Position numbers and translations under genes: made by a program. The notes beneath the pieces were generated by a model that was not told where the DNA came from, did not search any database, and saw nothing but the letters and a program-made list of their open reading frames with translations. From Enhydrobacter sp. (lineage in GTDB: Bacteria > Pseudomonadota > Alphaproteobacteria > Reyranellales > Reyranellaceae), in the NCBI RefSeq assembly GCF_030246845.1, contig NZ_CP126889.1:4025001-4089000 (forward strand): 64,000 nucleotides of DNA. Direction: 5' to 3'. Below, one piece after another: positions 52,726-60,614 of the stretch. Every line of letters starts with the position of its first letter. Positions within the stretch are counted from its first letter, which is position 1.

Positions 52726-53151
52726 ATGTCGATCACGTTGCCGCAGAATTACCGGCCGACCGACCGCGAACCTTTCATGAATGCCATGCAGCAGGAATAT
52801 TTCCGGCAGAAGCTGCTGAAGTGGAAGGCCGAGCTGATCGAGGAATCCAACCAGACATTGCAAAACATGCAGGAAGAAAGTCTTGCCCAGCCCGATCTGG
52901 CCGATCGCGCCACGGCCGAGACCGATCGTTCCCTGGAGCTCAGGACCCGTGACCGTTTCCGCAAGCTCATCTCCAAGATCGACTCGGCGCTGAAGTCGAT
53001 CGACGAGGGGACCTACGGCTACTGCGAGGAGACCGGCGAGCCGATCTCGCTGAAGCGCCTGGAGGCCCGGCCGATCGCGACACTCTCGGTCGAGGCGCAG
53101 GAACGCCACGAGCGGCTGGAGCGCACCCGACGCGACGAAGGCGCGGACTGA
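52726..53151 (+). CDS. dksA: RNA polymerase-binding transcription factor DksA
   Basis: 141 aa stringent-response cofactor that binds the RNA polymerase secondary channel with ppGpp. The long coiled coil runs from about RQKLLKWKAELIEESNQTL to KLISKIDSALKS, with the tip acidic pair in QPDLADRATAETD. The globular part YGYCEETGEPISLKRLEARP keeps only one of four zinc-ligand cysteines, as in several alphaproteobacterial DksA proteins. ATG 52726 is chosen over a GTG 15 bp upstream. It has its own strong promoter candidate and terminator. Confidence 0.93.
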   Translation: MSITLPQNYRPTDREPFMNAMQQEYFRQKLLKWKAELIEESNQTLQNMQEESLAQPDLADRATAETDRSLELRTRDRFRKLISKIDSALKSIDEGTYGYCEETGEPISLKRLEARPIATLSVEAQERHERLERTRRDEGAD

Positions 53152-53161
53152 AGAAAGAGAG

Positions 53162-53193
53162 AAGGGCCTGCAGCGAGCAGGCCCTTCTTTTTT
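53162..53193 (+). terminator. Intrinsic terminator after dksA
   Basis: Ten-base stem (AAGGGCCTGC, 53162-53171, with GCAGGCCCTT, 53177-53186), five-base loop, and CTTTTTT. Confidence 0.9.
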
Positions 53194-53212
53194 GCTGGCA
53201 CGCGGTGCTTTG

Positions 53213-54679
53213 CTACGCCGAAGCCTTCGCTTCCGCTTGCAGTTCCTGCCGCCGGAGCGCGCGGCCTGAACGGCCGCCGCCCGGCTTGCCGTCGCGCCAC
53301 ACGATCGCGCCGTTGCACAGCACCGTATCGATACCCTTGGCGGGAGAGATCGGCTTGTCGAAGGTGGCCGTGTCGATAACCGTCGCCGGATCGAAGATGC
53401 AGAGATCGGCGTAGAAGCCCGGCTTCACCTCGCCACGCCTGGTGAGATGGAAGCGCTGGGCCGAATAGGACGTCATGCGCCGTACGGCATCTTCCAGCGG
53501 GAAGAGCTTCAGATCCCGCGAATAGTGGCCCAGCACGCGCGGGAAGGTGCCCCACAGACGCGGATGGGGATGGGTGTCGAAGGGAATGCCGTCCGAGCCG
53601 ATCATCGCCCCGGGATGGGCCATCGCGGCCTGCACGTCCTTCTCGTCCATCATGAAGTAGATCGCCCCCGCCGGTTGCAGGCGATCCGCTGCCTCGTAGA
53701 TCGAGCAGCCCATCTCCCTGGCGATGTCCTCGAGATCGCGGCCGCTGACCCCTTGCACGGTGTCGGACCAGGTGATCAGCACCTTGTCGGCGCGATCGAG
53801 CATCTCCTTGCGCAGGATCGTCGAGCCCGCGACATAGGGATAGACATCGAAGGCGATCTGCTGCTGCTTCATCGCTTCGGTGAACTTGGGCAGCGTCTCC
53901 TTCATGCGGCCGAAGTTGCTGCGTCCCGAGCATTTGTGGTGCGAGACGATCACCTCGGCGCCGGCGCGGCGGCCGATCTCGAAGGTCTCGTCCATCGACT
54001 TCAGGATATTGTCGCCCTCGTCGCGCATGTGCGCGGTGTAGACGCCACGCCACTTGCCGAGCGGCTTGGCGACCTCGGCGACCTCGTCGGTCGAGGCAGC
54101 CATCGCCGGCGGATAGAAGAGGCCGCTCGACAGGCCGATCGCACCCTGTTCCAGGCTCTGGTCGAGCAGGCCGCGCATCACGCCGATCTCGGTCGAGGTC
54201 GCCTGGCGGGCGAGATCGTCGCCCATGGCATTCATGCGCAGCGTCGAATGACCGATCAGGAAGGCGCCGTTGATGGCCGGCTTCGCCGCTTCGACCTTTC
54301 CGGCGAATTCGCCGAACGTCCTGGCGACATTGGCCTGCTTCTTCACGATCAGCGTCAGGAAATGGCCGATGTCGGAGCGCGTGAACGGCGCGGCCGAGGC
54401 GCCGCAATTGCCGCACACCACCGTAGTCACGCCCTGGCTCGCCTTCATCGCCATCGTCGGATTGTCGATCAGTGCGGTGTCGTCGTGCGTGTGCACGTCG
54501 ATGAAACCCGGCGCCACGACCTTGCCGGCGGCGTCGATCTCGTTGTCGCCCTTGAGCGCCCCCGGCGCTTCGACCGCGGCGATGCGGTCACCCTTTAAGG
54601 CGACGTCGGCGGCGAACAGCTTCCTGCCCGTTCCGTCAGCGACCTGGCCGTTGCGGATGACGATGTCGTAGCTGGGCAT
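53213..54679 (-). CDS. N-acyl-D-amino acid deacylase (D-aminoacylase) family
   Basis: 488 aa amidohydrolase-superfamily enzyme removing acyl groups from D-amino acids. Motifs: GFIDVHTHDDTAL, VVCGNCGASAAPF with the bridging cysteine, YTAHMRDEGDN and VIVSHHKC histidines, and MIGSDGIPFDTHPH with the catalytic aspartate (about residue 360). It is three bases after the M81 peptidase gene, forming an operon. Other amidohydrolases of this group act on dihydropyrimidines or related compounds, so the substrate class is probable only. Confidence 0.87.
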   Translation of the reverse strand: MPSYDIVIRNGQVADGTGRKLFAADVALKGDRIAAVEAPGALKGDNEIDAAGKVVAPGFIDVHTHDDTALIDNPTMAMKASQGVTTVVCGNCGASAAPFTRSDIGHFLTLIVKKQANVARTFGEFAGKVEAAKPAINGAFLIGHSTLRMNAMGDDLARQATSTEIGVMRGLLDQSLEQGAIGLSSGLFYPPAMAASTDEVAEVAKPLGKWRGVYTAHMRDEGDNILKSMDETFEIGRRAGAEVIVSHHKCSGRSNFGRMKETLPKFTEAMKQQQIAFDVYPYVAGSTILRKEMLDRADKVLITWSDTVQGVSGRDLEDIAREMGCSIYEAADRLQPAGAIYFMMDEKDVQAAMAHPGAMIGSDGIPFDTHPHPRLWGTFPRVLGHYSRDLKLFPLEDAVRRMTSYSAQRFHLTRRGEVKPGFYADLCIFDPATVIDTATFDKPISPAKGIDTVLCNGAIVWRDGKPGGGRSGRALRRQELQAEAKASA

Positions 54680-54682
54680 GAT

Positions 54683-56191
54683 CTACTCCTGGGCTGCATT
54701 GCGGCTGAGCCGCATGTCGAGGTCGAACGGATAGAGCGGCCGCTTGATCCTGGTGTACTTGAAGAGCTTGAGATCCGAGGCCGTGCAGCCGTCGCCGTCG
54801 CACATCACGATATGCCTGGCGATGGGCTCGAAGCCGGCGCGGAAATGCTGGCGCGACTTGATCAGCACGAACTTCTTGGCGCGCGGGTCGATGCCGCAAT
54901 GGGTGAAGACGCCGAGATCGTAGGGCTCTGCGCGCTTCTCGGACACGACGATCTGCATCTTGCCGGTATCGAGCACGGCGGTCCGGCCCATACGGATGGT
55001 GGTCCCGGTCGCCATCGGGCCGGTCACCACGAACTCGCCATCGGTGATGGCCTTCACCTTGCCGGTGATCTCGAGCGGCTTGCCCTTGAGGCCCATGGCC
55101 GGCATGTCGATCTTGCCGCCGAGCTCGAGAGTGACCTCGGCGCCGACGCCGGCCTTGATCATCTGTGCGACGCACGCGGGATCGCAGATCGGCCCGGCGC
55201 AGGCATCGTCGAGGTCCTGCCTGATGGCTTCCTCGATCACGCTCATCACGTCCTGGGTTCCGCCGGACGCGGTGTTGTCGCCATGGTCGGCCATGACGAC
55301 CGGCCCTTCGGCATAGGACTTGGCGCGCGCGACCTGCACCGACAGCGGCTCGGGATGGAACAGGAAACCTTCGCGCTTCTCCCAGGCCGTATCGAGGATC
55401 CGGTTCAAAAGGATCTCGCCCTCGGCGGTCCGCTTGTCGCAGACGATCACGGAAGAGAGGGCGAGGTGCGGAATGTCGGCCTGCGGGAAGCCGCCGAACA
55501 CCGAGGCGTTCAACACCTGGCCGCCGTCCTCGGCCTCATTGGCCATGCCCATCAGCGTCTTCATCGGCTCGCGCGAGGGCGTGTGGACCAGCGAGCTGCT
55601 CATGATCGGGCGATTGCCCCATACCATCCGGGGCTCGACCTCGCCGGCAAGAGCCCGCAACAGCGTCCGGCCGGCGCGCCGGGCCGTGTCGGCCATGTCG
55701 ATGTGCGGATAGGTGCGATAGCCGGTGATCACGGTGGCGCCCTTGATCATGGCGTCGGTCATCTGTGTATGGAAGTCGAGCGCCACGGCGATCGGCACGT
55801 CGGGCGCGACCTTGCGGATTCGATTCAGGAGCTCGCCCTCGCCATCGTCGTAATGCTCCGCAACCATGGCACCGTGCAGGGCGAGCAGAACGGCGTCGCA
55901 GCCCTTTCCGACCTCGTCGACGATGGCCGTCGTCATCTGCTCGTAGGCGGCCTTGGTCACCAAGCCCGACGGATGGGCGGACGCTGCCATCGGAACCGTG
56001 AACTCCGCGTCCGCCTTGCGTGCGATTTCGATGAAACCGCCAAGCGAGGTGTTGGTGCCTTCCGCCTCGTCGATGGCCGGCTGTCCGCTCAGGGCACCGG
56101 CGCGAGAGAAGGATTCGATCGGGGTTGGCAGAGGCGAAAACGTATTCGTTTCATGCATCATCATTGCGACGACGAACTTTTTCTTGGCCAC
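54683..56191 (-). CDS. M81-family metallopeptidase (MlrC/microcystinase C-like)
   Basis: 502 aa from GTG 56191 with AAGGAGGGATC upstream. Visible: MMHETNTFSPLPTP near the start, LDFHTQMTDAMIKGATVITG, GYRTYPHIDMADTARR, ADHGDNTASGGTQDVM and GGKIDMPAMGLKGKPL. MlrC is best known for the last step of microcystin breakdown, but most homologues have unknown substrates. Coupling to a D-aminoacylase suggests use of D-residue or non-proteinogenic peptides as nutrients. Confidence 0.85.
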   Translation of the reverse strand: MAKKKFVVAMMMHETNTFSPLPTPIESFSRAGALSGQPAIDEAEGTNTSLGGFIEIARKADAEFTVPMAASAHPSGLVTKAAYEQMTTAIVDEVGKGCDAVLLALHGAMVAEHYDDGEGELLNRIRKVAPDVPIAVALDFHTQMTDAMIKGATVITGYRTYPHIDMADTARRAGRTLLRALAGEVEPRMVWGNRPIMSSSLVHTPSREPMKTLMGMANEAEDGGQVLNASVFGGFPQADIPHLALSSVIVCDKRTAEGEILLNRILDTAWEKREGFLFHPEPLSVQVARAKSYAEGPVVMADHGDNTASGGTQDVMSVIEEAIRQDLDDACAGPICDPACVAQMIKAGVGAEVTLELGGKIDMPAMGLKGKPLEITGKVKAITDGEFVVTGPMATGTTIRMGRTAVLDTGKMQIVVSEKRAEPYDLGVFTHCGIDPRAKKFVLIKSRQHFRAGFEPIARHIVMCDGDGCTASDLKLFKYTRIKRPLYPFDLDMRLSRNAAQE

Positions 56192-56404
56192 GATCCCTCC
56201 TTGTGCAACGCGCTGGTTACCCTAATGAACATTCCTCGCAGCGCCGGCATCATTAGCCTTGCAACAACTGCAATCCTGCCTCCCGAAAGCATTGTGCGTT
56301 GCAAAAAAGCAACACCATGGTTCTTACCTTGGGAATGGTTAAGCATGTGAACCAAAGGCTCTTTTTGGCCCTTGAATTCCGTTCGCAGGTGCACCATTGT
56401 TCGG

Positions 56405-56504
56405 GGGCAGCAAACGCCGCCTCGGCGGCCTCTATGTTTGCTGTATGCCCGTCTTGGGCGTTTCCTCCCTAAACTCGGGCCGTGCTTGTCACGGCCCTTT
56501 TTTT
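56405..56504 (+). ncRNA. Candidate small regulatory RNA with anti-Shine-Dalgarno loop and terminator
   Basis: About 100 nt in the 330-base gene-free stretch 56192-56521. It folds by eye into a first stem-loop CAGCAAAC/GTTTGCTG enclosing GCCGCC-TC-GGCGGC, a short GCCC/GGGC hairpin, an open TTTCCTCCCTAAACTC, and a terminator stem GGGCCGTG (56477-56484)/CACGGCCC (56490-56497) with seven T's. A possible promoter is TTGAAT (56372-56377)-17-CATTGT (56395-56400). The exposed CCTCCC could pair with ribosome-binding sites. The layout recalls CCTCC-type alphaproteobacterial trans-acting sRNAs (suhB/MmgR-like), from memory. The remainder of the stretch holds nothing else I recognise. Confidence 0.6.
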
Positions 56505-56521
56505 GTCCGCAGCAGACCTTT

Positions 56522-57421
56522 CTACTCGGCTGCCAGCGGTCGCGGCAGAAGCATACTGAGAGCTGCCTGACCGACTTCCTCGAGGAACCCTGCCATCAGC
56601 TTCTGCAAGGTCATTGCCGTCGGCAGCTTCTCATGGCGTGCCTCGTCCATGTAGAGCGCGCGATTGATCTCGATCTGCAGGGCATGCCGGCCGAGCGCGG
56701 GCTCGCCGTAGCGCTGGGTCGTGAAGCCGCCCGCGTAGGGCTGATTGCGCAGGACCCTGAACCCCTGCCGGGCGAGCCAGCGCTCGGCGACATCGACGAG
56801 GCCCGGCGCGCAGGCTTCGCCGTGATTGTCACCCAGGACGATGTCGACCCGCTTGTCTCGATCGCGGATGCCGGTGCCCGAAGCCGACGACGGCATCGAG
56901 TGAGCGTCGATCAGCAGAACCGCGCCGAACAGGGCGTGAACTTGCTCGACCAGGCGCGACAATGTCGCGTGATAAGGACGCCAGCAGGTCCCGAGCCGAC
57001 GTTCGATCTCGGCCGATGGCACACGCCCCCGATAAATGGCTTCGCCGCTCGCCGCCACGCGCGGGATCATGCCGAGCCCTGCGGCGACCCGTGTGGTGCG
57101 ATGATTGAGCGGCCGTGGCAATGGGCCTTCGAACATCCCGGGATCGAGCTCGTAGGGCTCGCGATTGGCATCGACGTAGGAGCGGGGGAAACGCGCCGCC
57201 AGCAGCGGCATACCGAGAGCGGGCGCCGCGGCGAAGAGTTCGTCGACGAAGGCGTCTTCCGCCCGCCGCAGGGCGGCGAGGGGTACGGCGGCGGCCGCGA
57301 GGAAATCGGCCGGATAGAGGTCGCCGCTGTGCGGCGAGGCAACGATCACCGGCAGGCTCTGGCGAGCCGGCATCCTACAGTCCAACGGCTCTTGATCGAC
57401 CGAAAAAGCCGGAAGTTCCAT
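56522..57421 (-). CDS. N-formylglutamate amidohydrolase family protein
   Basis: 299 aa, zinc-dependent hydrolysis of N-formylglutamate in histidine utilisation. Motifs: VIVASPHSGDLYPADFL, NREPYELDPGMFEG, LLIDAHSMPSSASG, VLGDNHGEACAP and RNQPYAGGFTTQRYG. ATG 57421 is chosen; the frame runs further upstream through the tRNA region, which is excluded. No other hut genes are seen nearby, so the substrate may differ. Its promoter region overlaps that of the divergent tRNA gene. Confidence 0.87.
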   Translation of the reverse strand: MELPAFSVDQEPLDCRMPARQSLPVIVASPHSGDLYPADFLAAAAVPLAALRRAEDAFVDELFAAAPALGMPLLAARFPRSYVDANREPYELDPGMFEGPLPRPLNHRTTRVAAGLGMIPRVAASGEAIYRGRVPSAEIERRLGTCWRPYHATLSRLVEQVHALFGAVLLIDAHSMPSSASGTGIRDRDKRVDIVLGDNHGEACAPGLVDVAERWLARQGFRVLRNQPYAGGFTTQRYGEPALGRHALQIEINRALYMDEARHEKLPTAMTLQKLMAGFLEEVGQAALSMLLPRPLAAE

Positions 57422-57525
57422 CTTCAAGTCATAGCGTGCAAGGCAGGGAACGTCACCTGTCGTGCACTTGCCAAGGCGGAAAGGCCGATGTAGACGACCG
57501 CACCCTTCGTCAAGGGGCCGGTGAT

Positions 57526-57600
57526 GGGCGCGTAGCTCAGCGGTAGAGCACTGTCTTGACATGGCAGGGGTCACAGGTTCAATCCCTGTCGCGCCCACCA
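57526..57600 (+). tRNA. tRNA-Val (anticodon GAC)
   Basis: 75 nt including encoded CCA. Acceptor stem GGGCGCG/CGCGCCC, D-arm GCTC..GAGC, anticodon stem CTGTC/GGCAG with loop TTGACAT giving anticodon GAC, and T-arm ACAGG-TTCAATC-CCTGT. All four stems pair. Confidence 0.96.
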
Positions 57601-57617
57601 TCGCCGACCACAACCCC

Positions 57618-59660
57618 TTGACCGACTTTTTCTCCCTCTACTCCCACGACTTCGTGCGCGTGGCCTGTTGCGTCCCGCGTACCCGCGTCGCCGATGCCGG
57701 CTACAACCTCAATGAAACGCTGAGGCTCGCCGCGCGGGGCCACGCGACACGCACCGCGGTGATGGTCTTTCCCGAGCTCGGACTCTCGTCCTATGCGATC
57801 GACGATCTGCTCCTGCAGGATGCGTTGCTCGACGAGGTCGAGGCATCGATCGCCAAGATCGTCGAGGCGTCGGCGGACCTGTTTCCGGTGCTGATCGTCG
57901 GCGCTCCCCTGCGCCTCGCCGGACGTCTGCACAACACCGCCGTCGTCGTCCATCGCGGCAAGATCCTGGGGGTGGTGCCCAAGACCTATCTGCCGAACTA
58001 TCGCGAGTTCTACGAGAAGCGGCACTTCGTCTCGGGAGCGAACCTGATCCGGCAGGAGATCACGCTGGCCGGCCAGACGGCGCCGTTCGACACCGAGCTT
58101 CTTTTCCGGGCCTGCGGCATCGACCTCACCTTCCATGTCGAGATCTGCGAGGATATCTGGGTGCCGGTGCCGCCCTCCAGCCACGCCGCCCTGGCTGGCG
58201 CCGAGCTGCTGGTGAACCTGTCGGCCAGCAACATCACCATCGGCAAGGCCGAGGCCCGCCAGCTCCTGTGCGGTAGCCAGTCCATGCGCGCCATCGCAGC
58301 CTATGCCTATTCCGCCGCCGGGCCCGGCGAATCGACGACGGATCTCGCCTGGGACGGGCAGGCCGCGATCTACGAGCTGGGCGATCAGCTGGCCACGACG
58401 GCCCGCTTCGAGAAGGAGTCGACGATCGTCCAGGCCGACGTCGATCTCGGCCGCATCCGCCAGGAACGGCTGCGCAACAACGGCTTCGCCGACTGCGCGC
58501 TGCAGGAACGCGAGCGCGTCTCGCGCTTCCGCACCGTGTCGTTCCCGTTCGAGCCGCCGACTGAAAGCGTGGCTCTCGACCGGGCGATCGAGCGCTTTCC
58601 GTATGTGCCGTCGGATCCGGCCAAGCTGCACGAGAATTGCTACGAAGCCTACAACATCCAGGTCCAGGGTCTGGCGCAGCGTTTGCGGTCGAGCGGTGTG
58701 CTGAACGCCGTTATCGGTGTTTCCGGCGGGCTCGATTCCACCCAGGCGCTGATCGTGACCTGCCGCGCGATGGATCAGCTTGGCCTCGACCGCAGGAACG
58801 TGAAGGCGTTCACCATGCCGGGGTTCGGCACATCCGACAAGACCTACGCCAATGCCTGGCGATTGATGAAAGCCCTGGGGGTCACGGCCGACGAGATCGA
58901 CATCAAGCCGGCCGCCCGGCAGATGCTGGGCGATATCGGCCATCCCTTCGCCAAAGGCGAGAAGCTTTATGATGTCACGTTCGAGAACGTACAGGCGGGC
59001 CTGCGCACCGACTATCTGTTCCGTCTGGCCAACCAGCACCGCGGCCTGGTCGTCGGGACCGGCGACTTGTCGGAACTCGGCCTGGGCTGGTGCACCTACG
59101 GCGTGGGCGATCACATGTCCCACTACAATCCCAACGGCTCGGTCTCCAAGACGCTGATCCAGCACCTGATCCGCTTCGTTGCCGCGTCCGGCGACGTCGA
59201 CGAGGACACCGCCGCTGTCCTGCACGACATCCTGAACACCGAGATCTCGCCGGAGCTCATTCCCGCGGGCGACGGCGGCGCGATCCAGTCGACCGAGAGC
59301 TCGGTCGGTCCCTATGCACTGCAGGACTTCAACCTGTTCTACCTGACGAGACTGGGATACCGGCCATCGAAGATCGCTTTCCTGGCCTGGAATGCCTGGC
59401 ACGACGCGAACAGGGGGGCATGGCCGGTCAATCTTCCCCAGGGAACCCGCCGCGCCTATACGCTGCAGGAGATCAGGCGCTGGCTGGAGCTCTTCCTGCA
59501 GCGCTTCTTCAGCAACCAGTTCAAGCGCTCGGCGTTGCCCAATGGACCGAAGATCTCGTCGGGAGGATCGCTTTCGCCTCGGGGTGACTGGCGGGCGCCT
59601 TCGGATGGCAGCCCGGACGTCTGGCTGGCGGAACTGGACGCGACCGTTCCCAAGGGCTGA
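57618..59660 (+). CDS. nadE: Glutamine-dependent NAD+ synthetase
   Basis: 680 aa. The N-terminal glutaminase domain (about 1-290) has the nitrilase triad: Glu in VFPELGLSSYAIDD, Lys in PKTYLPNYREFYEKR, Cys in EICEDIWVP. The C-terminal synthetase domain has the ATP loop GVSGGLDSTQALIV (about 375) and GTGDLSELGLGWCTYGVGDH. It ligates ammonia from glutamine to nicotinate adenine dinucleotide. The TTG start 57618 gives the family N-terminus and length; the open frame otherwise begins inside the tRNA. It lies 17 nt after the tRNA, which leaves no room for a promoter. Confidence 0.92.
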   Translation: MTDFFSLYSHDFVRVACCVPRTRVADAGYNLNETLRLAARGHATRTAVMVFPELGLSSYAIDDLLLQDALLDEVEASIAKIVEASADLFPVLIVGAPLRLAGRLHNTAVVVHRGKILGVVPKTYLPNYREFYEKRHFVSGANLIRQEITLAGQTAPFDTELLFRACGIDLTFHVEICEDIWVPVPPSSHAALAGAELLVNLSASNITIGKAEARQLLCGSQSMRAIAAYAYSAAGPGESTTDLAWDGQAAIYELGDQLATTARFEKESTIVQADVDLGRIRQERLRNNGFADCALQERERVSRFRTVSFPFEPPTESVALDRAIERFPYVPSDPAKLHENCYEAYNIQVQGLAQRLRSSGVLNAVIGVSGGLDSTQALIVTCRAMDQLGLDRRNVKAFTMPGFGTSDKTYANAWRLMKALGVTADEIDIKPAARQMLGDIGHPFAKGEKLYDVTFENVQAGLRTDYLFRLANQHRGLVVGTGDLSELGLGWCTYGVGDHMSHYNPNGSVSKTLIQHLIRFVAASGDVDEDTAAVLHDILNTEISPELIPAGDGGAIQSTESSVGPYALQDFNLFYLTRLGYRPSKIAFLAWNAWHDANRGAWPVNLPQGTRRAYTLQEIRRWLELFLQRFFSNQFKRSALPNGPKISSGGSLSPRGDWRAPSDGSPDVWLAELDATVPKG

Positions 59661-59714
59661 CTGTCGGCCACGGTTTCTCCCACCTTCGGTCGGTCACGGA
59701 GGAGGAGCGATGCA

Positions 59715-60125
59715 ATGCCGACACTTTCCATCTCGTCCGAGCAGGTCTGCTATCTGATCGTGAAGATGCGCGAGTTCGACGTGCAGGACGTCGATACCGA
59801 CCCGGACGATTCGTCGAATCCGTCCGACGATCGGATGGTGTCCATACTCGAAGATCATGCGGACAATCCGATCGTCCAGGAACTCCAGGCCGCCATCGAC
59901 GCGCTGGCGGACGAGGAGAAGGCCGACCTCGTTGCGCTCCTGCAGCTTGGCCGCGGCGACCGCGAGATCGACGAATGGCAGGCGCTGCACAACGAGGCGA
60001 TGCGCGAGTACGCCGAGCACGCCGCGGGCTATCTGCTCGGCCAGCCCCAGGCGAGCGACTATCTCGAGGAGGGTCTCGCCCAGTTCGGATTCTCCTGTGC
60101 GGATTTCGAGATCGGCCGCCTGTGA
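59715..60125 (+). CDS. DUF3775-family protein
   Basis: 136 aa acidic soluble protein. Recognisable segments: VKMREFDVQDVDTDPDD, VQELQAAIDALADEEKADLV, RGDREIDEW and YLLGQPQASDYLEEGLAQFG. These match the uncharacterised DUF3775 family as far as I recall. GGAGGAGCG precedes the start. Function is unknown; it is not obviously part of the nadE or rhodanese units. Confidence 0.7.
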   Translation: MPTLSISSEQVCYLIVKMREFDVQDVDTDPDDSSNPSDDRMVSILEDHADNPIVQELQAAIDALADEEKADLVALLQLGRGDREIDEWQALHNEAMREYAEHAAGYLLGQPQASDYLEEGLAQFGFSCADFEIGRL

Positions 60126-60197
60126 CTCCGACATGCCGGGGCTTCCGCGCCTGCTGTTCTGAAAGTACAAAGGGGCATCGGGTCTGGAGGAATGCCC

Positions 60198-60605
60198 ATG
60201 CCGCTCAAGATCAGGAAGACGGTGCAGCAGATGGTCGACGAGGCCAACCGCGACATCGAGACGGTGCCGGTCGCCGAGGCGATGAAGCTCGTGGGGCAGC
60301 CCGGCGTCACCTTCATCGACATCCGCGATCCGCGCGAGCTGTGGCGCGAGGGCACGATCCCCGGCGCCATCAATGTGACGCGCGGCATGCTGGAGATGTG
60401 GATCGATCCGGAGAGCCCCTATGCCAAGGACTACTTCCAGACCGGCAACAAGTTCGTCTTCTTCTGCGCCGGCGCCTGGCGCTCGGCGCTCGCGACCAAG
60501 ACGGCGCAGGACATGGGCCTGACGCCGGTCGCCCATCTCGAAGGCGGACTCGGTGCCTGGAAGAAGGCCGGAGGACCTATCCAGAAGGTCGAGCCCAAGA
60601 GGTAG
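60198..60605 (+). CDS. Rhodanese-like sulfurtransferase
   Basis: 135 aa single rhodanese domain. The active-site cysteine is Cys90 in FFCAGAWRSA (six-residue loop CAGAWR), and FIDIRDPRELWREGTIPGA is the family's substrate-loop motif. The likely role is thiosulfate:acceptor sulfur transfer or redox signalling in the cytoplasm. ATG 60198 lies seven bases after GGAGG; ATG 60192 is too close. The AMP-dependent ligase gene follows after 9 bp. Confidence 0.87.
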   Translation: MPLKIRKTVQQMVDEANRDIETVPVAEAMKLVGQPGVTFIDIRDPRELWREGTIPGAINVTRGMLEMWIDPESPYAKDYFQTGNKFVFFCAGAWRSALATKTAQDMGLTPVAHLEGGLGAWKKAGGPIQKVEPKR

Positions 60606-60614
60606 GCGCGTCCG

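Noticed and set aside
57561..57617. Upstream extension of nadE
   Set aside because: The frame begins inside the tRNA gene; the TTG at 57618 gives the usual family N-terminus.
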